Assembly: GCF_014145325.1 (NCBI RefSeq)
Contig: NZ_JACHTF010000006.1
Coordinates: 1-64,000, forward strand
DNA: 64,000 nucleotides
Direction: 5' to 3'
From: Marilutibacter spongiae
GTDB lineage: Bacteria; Pseudomonadota; Gammaproteobacteria; Xanthomonadales; Xanthomonadaceae
Below are positions 49,919 to 60,344 of the stretch, in pieces. Position numbers and translations under genes: made by a program. The notes beneath the pieces are model-generated. The model was not told the DNA's origin. It did no database searches and saw only the letters and a program-made list of their open reading frames with translations. Within the stretch, counting starts at the first letter, position 1; each line of letters begins with the position of its first letter.

Positions 49919-50434
49919 TCAGGGCGTGAGGGAAAGCGTCACCGCGCCGAGTTCGCTGGAACCCGACGCCTGCTTCCGGGCGGGCGCCCGGACCGGCCAG
50001 CTGAAGGGGATGCTCACGACCTCGCGGCCGCCGACTTCGCGGGCGGCTTCCACCACCAGGGTGTAGTCGCCCGGGGCGAGGTCGGCGAGCGGTGCCTGGC
50101 CGCTCCTGAAGCTGAGCTGGTGCTGGCCGGCGGGCCGGGTCGCGCCGCTGACGCCGTCGACCGGCATCTTCAGCGTGCGTCCGCTGCGCCGCCACCACTG
50201 GCGCATGTCCTTGAGCCACTTGGTGCCCTCGCCGTCGCGCATGTCGACGTCGTACCAGACGGCGAGGTTGGCGGCGACGCTGTTGTCGGGGCGCTCGACC
50301 CACACCGCGACGTAGGGCCGGTGGTACTCGGCCACGTTCAGGCGCGGGATCTCCAGGCGGATGTCCATGTCGGCGGCCGCGGCCGCGAACGGGGCGAGCA
50401 GCATCAACATCAGGGCAGTGCGGGACGGCTTCAT
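49919..50434 (-). CDS. DUF2271 periplasmic protein, candidate flavinylation target
   Basis: A 171-residue protein with a signal peptide (cleavage near A-A-A-A-D, residue 22). The key feature is D93-G94-V95-S96-G97-A98-T99, which matches the ApbE target pattern D-x-x-(S/T)-G-A-(T/S); T99 would carry the FMN. DUF2271 proteins are typically coded with PepSY and DUF4198 genes. Close to the motif is K-W-L-K-D-M-R-Q-W-W. The neighbouring apbE fits. If flavinylated, it would be the periplasmic electron carrier of the operon. Confidence 0.85.
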   Translation of the reverse strand: MKPSRTALMLMLLAPFAAAAADMDIRLEIPRLNVAEYHRPYVAVWVERPDNSVAANLAVWYDVDMRDGEGTKWLKDMRQWWRRSGRTLKMPVDGVSGATRPAGQHQLSFRSGQAPLADLAPGDYTLVVEAAREVGGREVVSIPFSWPVRAPARKQASGSSELGAVTLSLTP

Positions 50435-50462
50435 CGGGGGCTCCGTTGGATGGGCGGGTGCG

Positions 50463-51104
50463 TCAATGCATGAACAGGATGACCACGAGCGCCGGCACCG
50501 CCAGGCCCGCGGCCACCAGCGGCCAGGTCGAGCCGCGCTGGCGCGCGTGGAGTTGCAGCAGCCACAGCCCGGTCAGCGCGAACAGCAGGCAGGCGATGGC
50601 GAAAATGTCGATGAACCAGCGCCAGACCGCCCCGGTGTTGCGGCCCTTGTGCAGGTCGTTGAGCCAGGCGATGGTGCCGCGCGTGGTCAACTCGTATTCG
50701 ACGGTGCCGGCGTCGCGGTCGATCGCCAGCCAGGCGTCGCCCCCGGGGCGGGGCAGCGAGACATAGACCTCGCCTTCGGACCATTCCGCCGCGCGTTCGT
50801 CGACGCGCACGCCCAGTTCCGCGTCCAGCCAGCGGCGCAGGCTGGCGGGCAGCGGTGCGTCGCCGGCAATACCGCCCTGCAGGGTCTTGAGGACGCTGGT
50901 GGGCAGTTCGCCGGTGACGCTGGTCACCGTCGGCTCGGCCTCGATCTGCGCGGCATGGTTGAGCGTGATGCCGGTAACCGTGAACAGCAGCAGGACCACC
51001 AGGCTGACCGCGGCGCTGATCCAGTGCCACTGGTGCAGGGTGCGCAGCCAATAGCCGCGGCGCTGCTGTGCGGTGGCCGGTGCGGCCGGGCGGGATGCGG
51101 TCAA
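50463..51104 (-). CDS. PepSY-associated membrane protein, probable b-type cytochrome
   Basis: A 213-residue protein with three predicted membrane segments (about 28-49, 162-184, 192-212) and a periplasmic loop of about 110 residues that is PepSY-like (E-V-Y-V-S-L-P-R-P, then A-I-D-R-D-A-G-T-V). Histidines H24 and H27 lie before TM1, H50 at its end, H152 just before TM2 (N-D-L-H-K-G-R-N-T-G), and H186 just after it: placements used for haem in related membrane flavocytochromes. It is first in the operon, with the Fur-like promoter 40 nt upstream. Confidence 0.85.
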   Translation of the reverse strand: MTASRPAAPATAQQRRGYWLRTLHQWHWISAAVSLVVLLLFTVTGITLNHAAQIEAEPTVTSVTGELPTSVLKTLQGGIAGDAPLPASLRRWLDAELGVRVDERAAEWSEGEVYVSLPRPGGDAWLAIDRDAGTVEYELTTRGTIAWLNDLHKGRNTGAVWRWFIDIFAIACLLFALTGLWLLQLHARQRGSTWPLVAAGLAVPALVVILFMH

Positions 51105-51142
51105 GCGTGGGGTTCCGTCGAGCGCGGTCGGGCGGGCCGCGT

Positions 51143-51171
51143 ATTACAACAAAAATGAGAATTAGTCGCAA
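51143..51171 (-). promoter_or_regulatory. sigma-70 promoter overlapped by Fur-like box (PepSY operon)
   Basis: On the minus strand, TTGCGA (51166-51171) and TGTAAT (51143-51148) are separated by exactly 17 bp. The 19-bp stretch 51153-51171 reads TTGCGACTAATTCTCATTT, a Fur-box-like dyad covering the -35 and spacer. The ATG is at 51104, about 36 nt after the predicted start site. The layout equals that at 54390-54418. Confidence 0.7.
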
Positions 51172-51201
51172 TTGCGAACCGCCCGCAACTGCGCGCGGCG
51201 C

Positions 51202-51894
51202 TCAGGTTTCGCTCCAGCGCCTGAGCAGGTTGTGGTACACGCTGGTCAGCCGCAGCACGTCCTCGCGGGCGGCGCCGGCCGCCGTCAGCGACTGGATCGA
51301 AGCGTCCATCTCGAACAGCAGGCGGCGCTGGGCGTCGTCGCGCACGAGGCTCTGCACCCAGAAGAACGACGCCAGGCGCTCGCCGCGTGTCACCGGTTCC
51401 ACGCGGTGCAGGCTGCTGGACGGATACACCACCAGGTCGCCAGCGGGAAGTTTCACCTCGTGCTCGCCGTAGGTGTCGTGGATCACCAGCGCGCCGCCGT
51501 CGTAGCTGTCCGGATCGCTCAGGAACAGGGTGCAGGACACGTCGCTGCGCAGGTGCATGGCGGGCATGCCCGGCGGGGTCGCCAGGCCCATGACCGCGCC
51601 GTCCACGTGGAAGCCGTACTGGCCACCGCCGCGATAGCAGTTGAAGCGGGGTGGCAGGGTCCGCGCCGGCAGGGCCGCGGCGAAGTACAGCGGGTTGCGC
51701 GCCAGCGCCGCCAGCACCTGTCCGCCAAGGGCCTGGCGCAGCGGCGCATCATCGGGCAGCTGCAGGTTGTGCTTGACCTGGGCGCCCTGCGCACCGACCG
51801 TCGCACGGCCATCGGTCCAGTCGGCGGCGCCGAGCGCGTCGCGCATCGCCGCGACTTCTTCCGGTCGCAGGACGTCGGGGATGTGCATCAGCAT
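51202..51894 (-). CDS. piuC: PKHD-type Fe(II)/2-oxoglutarate dioxygenase
   Basis: A 230-residue hydroxylase of the PiuC/YbiX family, often co-expressed with catechol-siderophore receptors. Iron ligands H96, D98 (G-F-H-V-D-G) and H163 (S-S-S-L-H-R-V), with R173 for 2-oxoglutarate. The start ATG 51894 has GGAGAG upstream. It follows the receptor gene by 70 bp on the same strand. The substrate of PiuC proteins is not known. Confidence 0.92.
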   Translation of the reverse strand: MLMHIPDVLRPEEVAAMRDALGAADWTDGRATVGAQGAQVKHNLQLPDDAPLRQALGGQVLAALARNPLYFAAALPARTLPPRFNCYRGGGQYGFHVDGAVMGLATPPGMPAMHLRSDVSCTLFLSDPDSYDGGALVIHDTYGEHEVKLPAGDLVVYPSSSLHRVEPVTRGERLASFFWVQSLVRDDAQRRLLFEMDASIQSLTAAGAAREDVLRLTSVYHNLLRRWSET

Positions 51895-51964
51895 GGCAGG
51901 CTCTCCGGAAATGGCGACGCCTCCCGCGGGGGAGGCGCCGGCCGTCCGTTCCTCGGCTTTCGCC

Positions 51965-54277
51965 TCAGAAGCGGTAGTTGACCGTCAGCAGCGCCGATCG
52001 CGGCTGCCCCGGGGTGTAACGGTAGCCGCTCTTGTTGATCGCGGCGACATACTCTTCGTCGAACAGGTTGTAGACGTTGAGCCGCAGGTTCCACTGCTCG
52101 CTGAAGGCGTAGCTGGCGACCGCGTCGAACACCCAGTAGTCCTCGGCATGGGCGGGCGTACCCACGGCGCCGTCGTTGCCGCGCTTGAGCTCGCCGGAAT
52201 AGCGCGCGCCGCCGCCAATGGTCAGGCCCGAGTCGAACGCATAGGTCGACCAGGCGGTGAAGGCGCGGTCCGGGGTGTAGGTCAGCTCGTTCGAACCGTC
52301 GACGGCGACGCCGGGGCCCTCGATGACTTCGGTGTCCATGGTGGTGAAGCCGGCCGACACGGCCCAGGCGTCGGTGATCTGGCCGACCGCGCTCAGCTCG
52401 ATGCCGCGTACGCGCTTCTCGCCGTTCTGGTAGTACTGCTGGTCGGTCGGATCCTGCACGATCTCGTTCTCGATCGTCGTGTCGTACAGCGCCGCGGTCA
52501 GCAGCAGCGAGTCGCCGGCCAGGGTCCACTTGGCGCCGACTTCCGCGGTCTTCGCCTTCTGCGGGTCGAACGCCGGGTTGTTGGCGCTGTTGGCGGAATT
52601 GCTCAGCTCGAGGCTGCCGCCGCCCGGGGGCTGCTGCGAGATGGCGTAGTTGGCGTAGAAGCTGGACGCGGCGGTCGGCTTGTACAACGCGCCGAGCTTC
52701 CAGTTGAACAGGGTGTCGGAGCTCTCGGCGTCGACGTTGGGCAGCACGGTCCCCACCGGGAGGCCGTTGCAGTCGGGGCCGCGACGGCCGCCGCAGGCGG
52801 CGAAGTTGCTGAACTCGCTGTCGTAGCGGTCCACGCGCAGGCCGCCGTTGAGCTGCCAGCGCTCGCCGAACTTGACGGTGTCGAACAGGTAGGCCGAGAC
52901 CGTGTCGGTACGGCCTTCGCCGTCGGCGCCGGTGCGGCCCCAGCGCAGGCCGCCCACGTGCGGGTCGGGCGCGTAGAGGTTGGCGTCGGGCCAGGCGCTG
53001 CCGTCGAGGGCGCCCATGCCGGTGATGTCGAGTTCCTCGCGGGTGACCTCGACGCCGGCGGTGAAGTCGTGCGTCACCTCGCCGCTGCCGAACGAGCCGG
53101 TCAGGCTGGTCTGGTTGGTCGCGATGGTGTTGCGGTTGTCCTTGAAGGTCGGCAGGTTGCGCGTGATCGTCCAGCCCGAGGGGTCGGCCAGGTCCGGGGT
53201 GGTGAGGTTGCCGGCGCCGCCCATGAACGCCGTCAGCATGTACTCCTGGTGCGAGCGGCCCCAGCGCGTGGTGTTGCGCAGGATCATCGCGTTGTCGAAC
53301 TGGTGTTCGACGTGCAGGCTGAGCATGTCCGCGGTGACGTCGTCGTAGTCCGACAGCGTGCCGTAGTAGTTATCGCGGTCGACCTTGGGCGCGTCGCCGA
53401 TCTCGGGACGCGTGGGGTCGGGCGAGGTGTAGCCGGGCAGGCCGATCGTGGAGACGCCGCCGTCGGGGATGTTGTCCTGCTGGACGTGCAGCAGGTCGAA
53501 GAACACGCGGGTGGCGCCGTCCAGGCCGAAGCCGAACGAGGTCGCCACGCCCCAACGGTTGTTCTCGACCACGTCGCGGCCGGGCACGTCGCTGTCCTGC
53601 GCCATCAGGTTGACGCGGAAGGCATTGCCGTCGCCGAAGGTCTGGTTCCAGTCGGCGGTGGCGCGTTTCTGGTCGTCGGTGCCCAGCGACAGCGACGCGG
53701 CGCCGGCGTTGCGCAGGTAGGCGTGCTTGGTCACCAGGTTGACCGAGCCGGTGGGGGAACTGCGGCCGGTATCGGTGCCGGCGGGGCCCTTGGTCACCTC
53801 GATCTGCTCGACGTTGAAGATGTCGCGGGTGATCGAGCCGACGTCGCGCACGCCGTCCACGAAAATGCTGCTGGAGCTGTCGAAGCCGCGCATGTAGATC
53901 GCGTCGCCGGTGGTCGTGTTGCCGTTCTCGCCGACGTAGAAGGTGCCCACGCCCGGGCTGTTGCGCAGGGCTTCGGTCAGCGAGGTCGCGCCCTGTTCGG
54001 TGAACAGGTCGTTGCTGATCACGTTGATCGTCTGGGTGGTGTCGACCAGTGGCTGGGTGAACTTGGGCGAGGAGAGCTCCTCGTTGAGGTAGCGCTTGAC
54101 CCGCTGCCCGTGCACTTCCAGGTTCTCCAGGGTCTTGGTGTCGGCATCGGCGGCGACCTCGCCGGCGGCGTGCGCTGCGATCGGCGCGCCCAGCGCCAGG
54201 CCGGTCAGCAGCGAGGCGGCGCCCAGCGAGCGGGCCGTGGAGGGGCGGGGGTGCTTGCGACTCTTGATGTAGGACAT
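51965..54277 (-). CDS. TonB-dependent siderophore receptor (Fiu-like)
   Basis: A 770-residue outer-membrane receptor. Signal peptide of about 45 residues (cleavage near I-A-A-H-A-A), a plug domain ([33 protein letters not shown]), and a beta-barrel ending in the canonical aromatic N-Y-R-F. Plug features match catecholate receptors Fiu/PiuA. A short internal loop has two cysteines ([10 protein letters not shown]). I start at ATG 54277 (M-S-Y-I-K-S). Upstream lies the Fur-like promoter. Confidence 0.93.
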   Translation of the reverse strand: MSYIKSRKHPRPSTARSLGAASLLTGLALGAPIAAHAAGEVAADADTKTLENLEVHGQRVKRYLNEELSSPKFTQPLVDTTQTINVISNDLFTEQGATSLTEALRNSPGVGTFYVGENGNTTTGDAIYMRGFDSSSSIFVDGVRDVGSITRDIFNVEQIEVTKGPAGTDTGRSSPTGSVNLVTKHAYLRNAGAASLSLGTDDQKRATADWNQTFGDGNAFRVNLMAQDSDVPGRDVVENNRWGVATSFGFGLDGATRVFFDLLHVQQDNIPDGGVSTIGLPGYTSPDPTRPEIGDAPKVDRDNYYGTLSDYDDVTADMLSLHVEHQFDNAMILRNTTRWGRSHQEYMLTAFMGGAGNLTTPDLADPSGWTITRNLPTFKDNRNTIATNQTSLTGSFGSGEVTHDFTAGVEVTREELDITGMGALDGSAWPDANLYAPDPHVGGLRWGRTGADGEGRTDTVSAYLFDTVKFGERWQLNGGLRVDRYDSEFSNFAACGGRRGPDCNGLPVGTVLPNVDAESSDTLFNWKLGALYKPTAASSFYANYAISQQPPGGGSLELSNSANSANNPAFDPQKAKTAEVGAKWTLAGDSLLLTAALYDTTIENEIVQDPTDQQYYQNGEKRVRGIELSAVGQITDAWAVSAGFTTMDTEVIEGPGVAVDGSNELTYTPDRAFTAWSTYAFDSGLTIGGGARYSGELKRGNDGAVGTPAHAEDYWVFDAVASYAFSEQWNLRLNVYNLFDEEYVAAINKSGYRYTPGQPRSALLTVNYRF

Positions 54278-54389
54278 TTCAAATCCATTGACGTGCGAGC
54301 GCCCGGCGCGGGGCCGGGCAGGGGAGGCGTTCGGGATCGGGGCTGGCCGGCTGCGCGGGGCAGGCGCTGGCATCCCTGTTCAGGGCGAC

Positions 54390-54418
54390 ATTAGAACGCA
54401 ATCAAGAATGATTCGCAA
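54390..54418 (-). promoter_or_regulatory. sigma-70 promoter overlapped by Fur-like box (TonB receptor)
   Basis: On the minus strand TTGCGA (54413-54418) and TCTAAT (54390-54395) are 17 bp apart. The stretch 54400-54418 reads TTGCGAATCATTCTTGATT, close to a Fur box and alike in sequence and place to the one at 51153-51171. Predicted start site is about 105 nt before the ATG at 54277. Confidence 0.72.
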
Positions 54419-54475
54419 TAGCTTTATCGACAAAAAGGTGTCGAAAAGCGCCCGGACGAATGGGCGCGCGGCCCG

Positions 54476-54796
54476 TCAGCGATCGTCGCGGGTCCAGACC
54501 GCGCCGTCTGCGACGCGGGTGGGGAACTTGCGCACGGGCGTGTAGGCCGGCGGATTGAGGCAGCGGCCGTCGCGTACGTCGAAGCGGGAGCCGTGCAGCA
54601 CGCACTCGATGGTCGCCGCCTCGCCGTCGAAGGGGCCGGCCGACAATTCGAAGTCCTCGTGCGAACACATGTCTTCGAGCGCGTAATAGTCGCCGTCGTA
54701 GTTGCACACGAAGATCGGCGTGTCGCCATCCCAGGCGACGGTGGACTCGCCGGGCAGCAGTTCCGAGGTGGCGCAGACGCGGATCCAGTCGCTCAT
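54476..54796 (-). CDS. Rieske-type [2Fe-2S] ferredoxin
   Basis: A 106-residue non-haem Rieske ferredoxin. Cluster ligands are C44-x-H46 and C65-x2-H68 (C-S-H and C-V-L-H-G). No membrane segment. Such ferredoxins follow suf genes in this family of bacteria. It lies 68 nt after the GNAT gene, so it may be the last gene of the suf operon, and it borders the iron block on the other side. The electron partner is unknown. Confidence 0.9.
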   Translation of the reverse strand: MSDWIRVCATSELLPGESTVAWDGDTPIFVCNYDGDYYALEDMCSHEDFELSAGPFDGEAATIECVLHGSRFDVRDGRCLNPPAYTPVRKFPTRVADGAVWTRDDR

Positions 54797-54864
54797 GTGG
54801 ACGTCCAGGGGGGCGTGGGTCGGGTCAGGATGGCGGCGCGCCGGGCGCTTGTCACCCCCGCCGA

Positions 54865-55398
54865 TCACAAGGCCTTTTCGAGGACCTCGAAGCGCAGGTC
54901 GGGGCGAAGCGGGATGCCGAAGCGCTCGTCGCCGTACGGGAAGGGCTTCTTGACCCCGGTGCGGCGGTAGCCGCGGCGCTCGTACCACGCGATGAGCTCC
55001 TCGCGCACGTCGATGACCGTCATGCGCATCGCCGGCAGCCCCAGGGTCTCGCGCGCAACGCGTTCGGCTTCGGCCAGGACCACGCTGCCCAGGCCGCCGC
55101 CCTGGCGGATGGGGGCGACCGAGAACATGCCGAAGTAGCCGGCGCCATCGACGTCGGCGACGTGCGCGCAGGCTTCCATGGCACCGTCCACCTCGGCCAC
55201 CAGGACGTGGCTGCGCTCGCGCTGGATGTCGGCATGCAGGACCAGCGGGTCGATGCGCTGGCCTTCGAGCAGGTCGGCCTCGGTCGTCCAGCCGGCGCGG
55301 CTGGCGGTGCCGCGGTAGCAGGAGGTGACCAGGGCGACGAGTGCGGGGATGTCCGCCTCGGTGGCGAAGCGGAAGCGGGGCGCGGTCGATGCGTTCAT
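54865..55398 (-). CDS. GNAT-family N-acetyltransferase
   Basis: A 177-residue GNAT fold. The acetyl-CoA loop is R-Q-G-G-G-L-G-S, preceded by M-F-S-V-A-P and followed by a W-Y-E-R-R-G-Y-R-R-T-G segment. Its ATG overlaps the sufS stop (55395-55398), so it is co-translated with the suf genes. Substrate unknown; why an acetyltransferase is in a Fe-S operon is not clear. Confidence 0.88.
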   Translation of the reverse strand: MNASTAPRFRFATEADIPALVALVTSCYRGTASRAGWTTEADLLEGQRIDPLVLHADIQRERSHVLVAEVDGAMEACAHVADVDGAGYFGMFSVAPIRQGGGLGSVVLAEAERVARETLGLPAMRMTVIDVREELIAWYERRGYRRTGVKKPFPYGDERFGIPLRPDLRFEVLEKAL

Positions 55399-56639
55399 GC
55401 GAGCAGCTTGCGGACTTTTTCGATGGCGGCGACGAAGGCATCCACCTCGTCGTGGGTGTTGTAGAAGGCCAGGGACGCGCGGCAGGTGGCCGCGACGCCG
55501 AAATGCTGCATCAGCGGATGGGCGCAGTGGTGGCCCGAGCGGATCGCCATGCCCTCCAGGTCGAGCAGGGTCGCCAGGTCGTGCGCGTGCGCGCCCTCGA
55601 CCAGGAAGCTGATCACGGCGGCCTTCTCGTTGGGCGCGCCGAAGATGCGCAGGCCTTCGATGCCCGAGAGCGCCTCGGTGGCATGGGCGAGGAGGGCCTG
55701 TTCGCGCGCTTCGATGTTCGCCATGCCCAGCGCCGAGAGGTAGTCGACGGCGGCGCCGAGGCCGACGAAACCGGCGATGTTGGGCGTGCCGGCCTCGAAC
55801 TTGTGCGGCGCGTCGTTGAAGACGGTGCCTTCGAAGCGGACTTCCTTGATCATCTCGCCGCCGCCGAGGAAGGGCGGCATCGCCTCGAGGTGCTCACGAC
55901 GCGCCCACAGCGCCCCCGTGCCCGTCGGGCCGCTCATCTTGTGGCCGGTGACGGCATAGAAGTCGCAACCGATCGCGGCGATGTCCAGCGGCCGGTGCGG
56001 CGCGGCCTGCGAACCGTCGACCAGGGTCGCGATGCCGCGCCTGCGCGCTTCGCGGCAGATCTCGCGGACCGGGTTCACGGTACCCAGCACGTTGGACACG
56101 TGGGTCAGCGCGAGCAGCTTCACCTCGGGCGTCAGCAGGCGGTACAGGGCGTCCAGGTCGAGGTCGCCGCGGGCGTCGAGCTCGGCGACCCTGATCGTCG
56201 CGCCGGTGCGTTCGGCCACCAGTTGCCAGGGCACGATGTTGGCGTGGTGCTCCATGCGGGTCAGCACGATCGCGTCGCCGGGCTTCAGGCGCGGAAGCGC
56301 CCAGGAATAGGCGACCAGGTTGATCGCGAACGTGGTGCCGCTGCACAGCACCAGTTCGTCGGCGCGCACGTTCAGGAACTTCGCCAGCTTGCCGCGCGCA
56401 CCCTCGTAGGCCTCGGTCGCCTCGGTGCCGAGCGCGTGCACGGCGCGGCTGACGTTGGCGTTGTGGCGGCGGTAGAAGTCGTCGGTGGCCTCGATCACCG
56501 CCGAGGGCTTCTGCCCGGTGTTGGCGGAGTCGAAGTAGACCAGCGGCTTGCCGTGGACCCGGCGTTCGAGCACGGGGAAGTCGCGGCGGACCGCCGCCCA
56601 GTCGATGCCGGTGTGCGTGCTGGCCGTCGTGGCGTTCAT
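55395..56639 (-). CDS. sufS: cysteine desulfurase SufS
   Basis: PLP enzyme giving persulfide sulfur for Fe-S clusters. The 414-residue protein has PLP lysine K234 (T-G-H-K-M-S-G-P), the catalytic C386 (A-T-C-R-A-S-L-A-F-Y-N-T) and R-S-G-H-H-C-A-H-P. SufE, its usual acceptor partner, is not coded in this window. The ATG overlaps the sufD stop (56636-56639). Confidence 0.96.
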   Translation of the reverse strand: MNATTASTHTGIDWAAVRRDFPVLERRVHGKPLVYFDSANTGQKPSAVIEATDDFYRRHNANVSRAVHALGTEATEAYEGARGKLAKFLNVRADELVLCSGTTFAINLVAYSWALPRLKPGDAIVLTRMEHHANIVPWQLVAERTGATIRVAELDARGDLDLDALYRLLTPEVKLLALTHVSNVLGTVNPVREICREARRRGIATLVDGSQAAPHRPLDIAAIGCDFYAVTGHKMSGPTGTGALWARREHLEAMPPFLGGGEMIKEVRFEGTVFNDAPHKFEAGTPNIAGFVGLGAAVDYLSALGMANIEAREQALLAHATEALSGIEGLRIFGAPNEKAAVISFLVEGAHAHDLATLLDLEGMAIRSGHHCAHPLMQHFGVAATCRASLAFYNTHDEVDAFVAAIEKVRKLLA

Positions 56640-57937
56640 GCGGCGTCCCCGTCGAGGCGCGCAAGCGCCGCATCGAGCCGTTCGGCAAGCGCGTCGCGCA
56701 GGCCGGCCTCCTCGATCACCGACAGGGTCTCGCGGCAGAACGCCGCCGTCAGCAGGGCGCGGGCCCGGTCGGCCGGCAGGCCGCGGCTGCGCAGGTAGAA
56801 CAGTGCGGTGGGGTCGAGCTGGCCGACCGTCGCGCCATGCGCGGCCTGCACTTCGTCGGCATGGATCTCGAGTACCGGCTGGCTGTCGATCTCGGCGCCT
56901 TCGGACAGCAGCAGGTTCTTGTTCGACAGCATGGCCTCGGTGCCGTCCGCGCCCTCGCGGATCAGGATGCCGCCATGGAAGGCCGCCCTGGAGCGTCCCG
57001 TGCCCAGGCCGCGCCAGGTCAGTTCGCAACGGCTGTCGCGACCGCCGTGGTCGATCCCCAGCCGGGTATCCAGGTGGCGCCGGCCGGTCGCGAGCAGGAC
57101 GCCGTTGGCGTGCGCGGTCGCGCCCTCGCCCTGCAGCGCGATGTTGAGTTCGTGGCGGGACAGCGAGGCGCCCAGCTCCAGGTCGATGCGCTCGTAGCGT
57201 GCCCCGCGCGCGAGCACGGCATCGGTACGGGCGAGCAGGGTCGCGCCGTCGTCCTCGTCCTGCACGCGGGCATGCGCGAGCGTGGCGTCGATGCCCAGGT
57301 GGACGTGGGCCAGGTGGTTGCACAGGTGGCGGTGGGCGCCTTCGCCGAGGTGGTGCTCGACCACGGCCAGGCGCGCGCCCTCGCGCAGCTCGACCAGGTG
57401 GCGCAGGTGGCTGGCGCGCTCGGCGCCGTCGGCGGTACCGACGAAGACCAGGTGGACCGGCGCGTCGACCGCGACGCCGGCATCGACGCGCAGCACAGCG
57501 CCCTCGACCGCCAGCGCGGCGTTGAGCCGGGCGAAGATCTCGTCGTCGCGCTCGAAGCGGCGGGCGAGGAAATTGGCGTCGCGCGGGTCGTCGGAGGCCA
57601 GCACCGCGGAAAGCGGCTGCAGGGTCGCGCCGGCGGGCAGGCCGCTGGCGTCGCTGTGCGCGGCGTCCAGCACGCCGTTGACGAATACCAGGCGCGGCGC
57701 GGGCAGCGCGGCGATCGCGGCGGGGTCGAAGGCGGCCGGCGATGCGGCGGGCGCGGCGAAGGCGCGACGCTCGAGCGCGCGCAGGGGCGTGTATTTCCAG
57801 GCTTCGACGCGGGCATGCGGAAGGCCCGCGCCGAGCGCGGCGTCGAGCGCGGCGCGGCGGCTCGCGCCCAGGCCCGCCCGGTCGCGGTCGGCCAGGGCGT
57901 CGAAGCTGTCGCGGAAGGAGTCGAGGAGCGCGCCCAT
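56636..57937 (-). CDS. sufD: Fe-S cluster assembly protein SufD
   Basis: A 433-residue scaffold subunit of SufBC2D. The central beta-helix contains the family blocks V-V-E-H-H-L-G-E-G, Y-E-R-I-D-L-E-L-G-A and A-H-G-A-T-V-G-Q-L-D. The N-terminal helical domain has E-A-W-K-Y-T-P-L. It starts at ATG 57937, one base after the sufC stop. Confidence 0.95.
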   Translation of the reverse strand: MGALLDSFRDSFDALADRDRAGLGASRRAALDAALGAGLPHARVEAWKYTPLRALERRAFAAPAASPAAFDPAAIAALPAPRLVFVNGVLDAAHSDASGLPAGATLQPLSAVLASDDPRDANFLARRFERDDEIFARLNAALAVEGAVLRVDAGVAVDAPVHLVFVGTADGAERASHLRHLVELREGARLAVVEHHLGEGAHRHLCNHLAHVHLGIDATLAHARVQDEDDGATLLARTDAVLARGARYERIDLELGASLSRHELNIALQGEGATAHANGVLLATGRRHLDTRLGIDHGGRDSRCELTWRGLGTGRSRAAFHGGILIREGADGTEAMLSNKNLLLSEGAEIDSQPVLEIHADEVQAAHGATVGQLDPTALFYLRSRGLPADRARALLTAAFCRETLSVIEEAGLRDALAERLDAALARLDGDAA

Positions 57938-57938
57938 G

Positions 57939-58703
57939 TCAGGCCGAGGCCTCCGGTGCGATCCGGTCCTTGATCCATGCGTAGCCGTGCTCTTCGAGTT
58001 CAAGCGCCAGCTCCGGGCCGCCGGTCTCGACGATGCGGCCGTCGGCCAGCACGTGGACCACGTCGGGCTTGATGTAATCGAGCAGGCGCTGGTAGTGGGT
58101 GATGACCAGGAAGGCGCGGTCCGGCGAGCGCAGCGCATTGACGCCTTCGGCGACGGTCTTGAGCGCATCGATGTCCAGGCCCGAATCGGTCTCGTCGAGG
58201 ATCGCCAGCTTCGGTTCGAGCAGCGCCAGCTGGAAGATCTCGTTGCGCTTCTTTTCGCCGCCGGAGAAGCCTTCGTTGACGCCGCGATGGAGCAGCTCGT
58301 CCTTCAGGTGCAGCACCGCCAGCTTCTCGCGCACGCGCTTGAGGAACTGCATGGAGTCGAGTTCCTCCTCGCCGCGCGCCTTGCGCTGCGCGTTGAGGGC
58401 CGCGCGCAGGAAGTAGGTGTTGTTCACGCCGGGGATCTCGACCGGGTACTGGAACGCCAGGAACATGCCGGCGGCAGCACGCTCCTCGGGTTCGAGCGCG
58501 AGCAGGTCGCGGCCCTCGAACTCGACGCGGCCGGCGGTGACCTCGTAGCCCTCGCGGCCGGCGAGGATGTTGCCCAGGGTCGACTTGCCGGCGCCGTTGG
58601 GGCCCATGATCGCGTGCACCTGGCCCGGCTGCAGGTCGAGCGTGAGGCCCTTGAGGATTTCGCGGCCGCCGATGGAGGCGTGGAGGTTTTCGATCTTCAA
58701 CAT
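57939..58703 (-). CDS. sufC: Fe-S cluster assembly ATPase SufC
   Basis: A 254-residue ABC ATPase. Walker A G-P-N-G-A-G-K-S, signature F-S-G-G-E-K-K-R-N-E, Walker B L-A-I-L-D-E-T-D-S-G-L-D, and T-H-Y-Q-R-L-L. Unlike the other suf junctions, it is separated from sufB by 152 bp holding a repeat. Confidence 0.97.
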   Translation of the reverse strand: MLKIENLHASIGGREILKGLTLDLQPGQVHAIMGPNGAGKSTLGNILAGREGYEVTAGRVEFEGRDLLALEPEERAAAGMFLAFQYPVEIPGVNNTYFLRAALNAQRKARGEEELDSMQFLKRVREKLAVLHLKDELLHRGVNEGFSGGEKKRNEIFQLALLEPKLAILDETDSGLDIDALKTVAEGVNALRSPDRAFLVITHYQRLLDYIKPDVVHVLADGRIVETGGPELALELEEHGYAWIKDRIAPEASA

Positions 58704-58734
58704 GGTCGTTTCCGTGTGGTTCTTGAGCCCCGCC

Positions 58735-58849
58735 GCCATCTCGGGAGAGGGATTGGGGAGAGGCTGCGGCGGCGCGGCGGTCGGGTGTGCCGTCGCTCCG
58801 GGGTTCCTCGTCCGGTCTTTCGGGTCCCCTTCTCCCGCCGGGAGAAGGG
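58735..58849. repeat. REP-like insertion inside the suf operon
   Basis: The 152-bp sufB-sufC space has the tract ctcgggagagggattggg (58740-58757) and a perfect inverted repeat cccttctccc, gcc, gggagaaggg (58827-58849). These tracts look like interspersed purine-rich repeats common in this bacterial family. The 10-bp stem with a 3-nt loop would fold in the sufB-sufC transcript and could lower or separate expression of the downstream genes. No T-run. Confidence 0.6.
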
Positions 58850-58855
58850 ATAAAA

Positions 58856-60328
<1,473 letters not shown>

Positions 60329-60344
60329 GGGGCTGCCTACTGTC

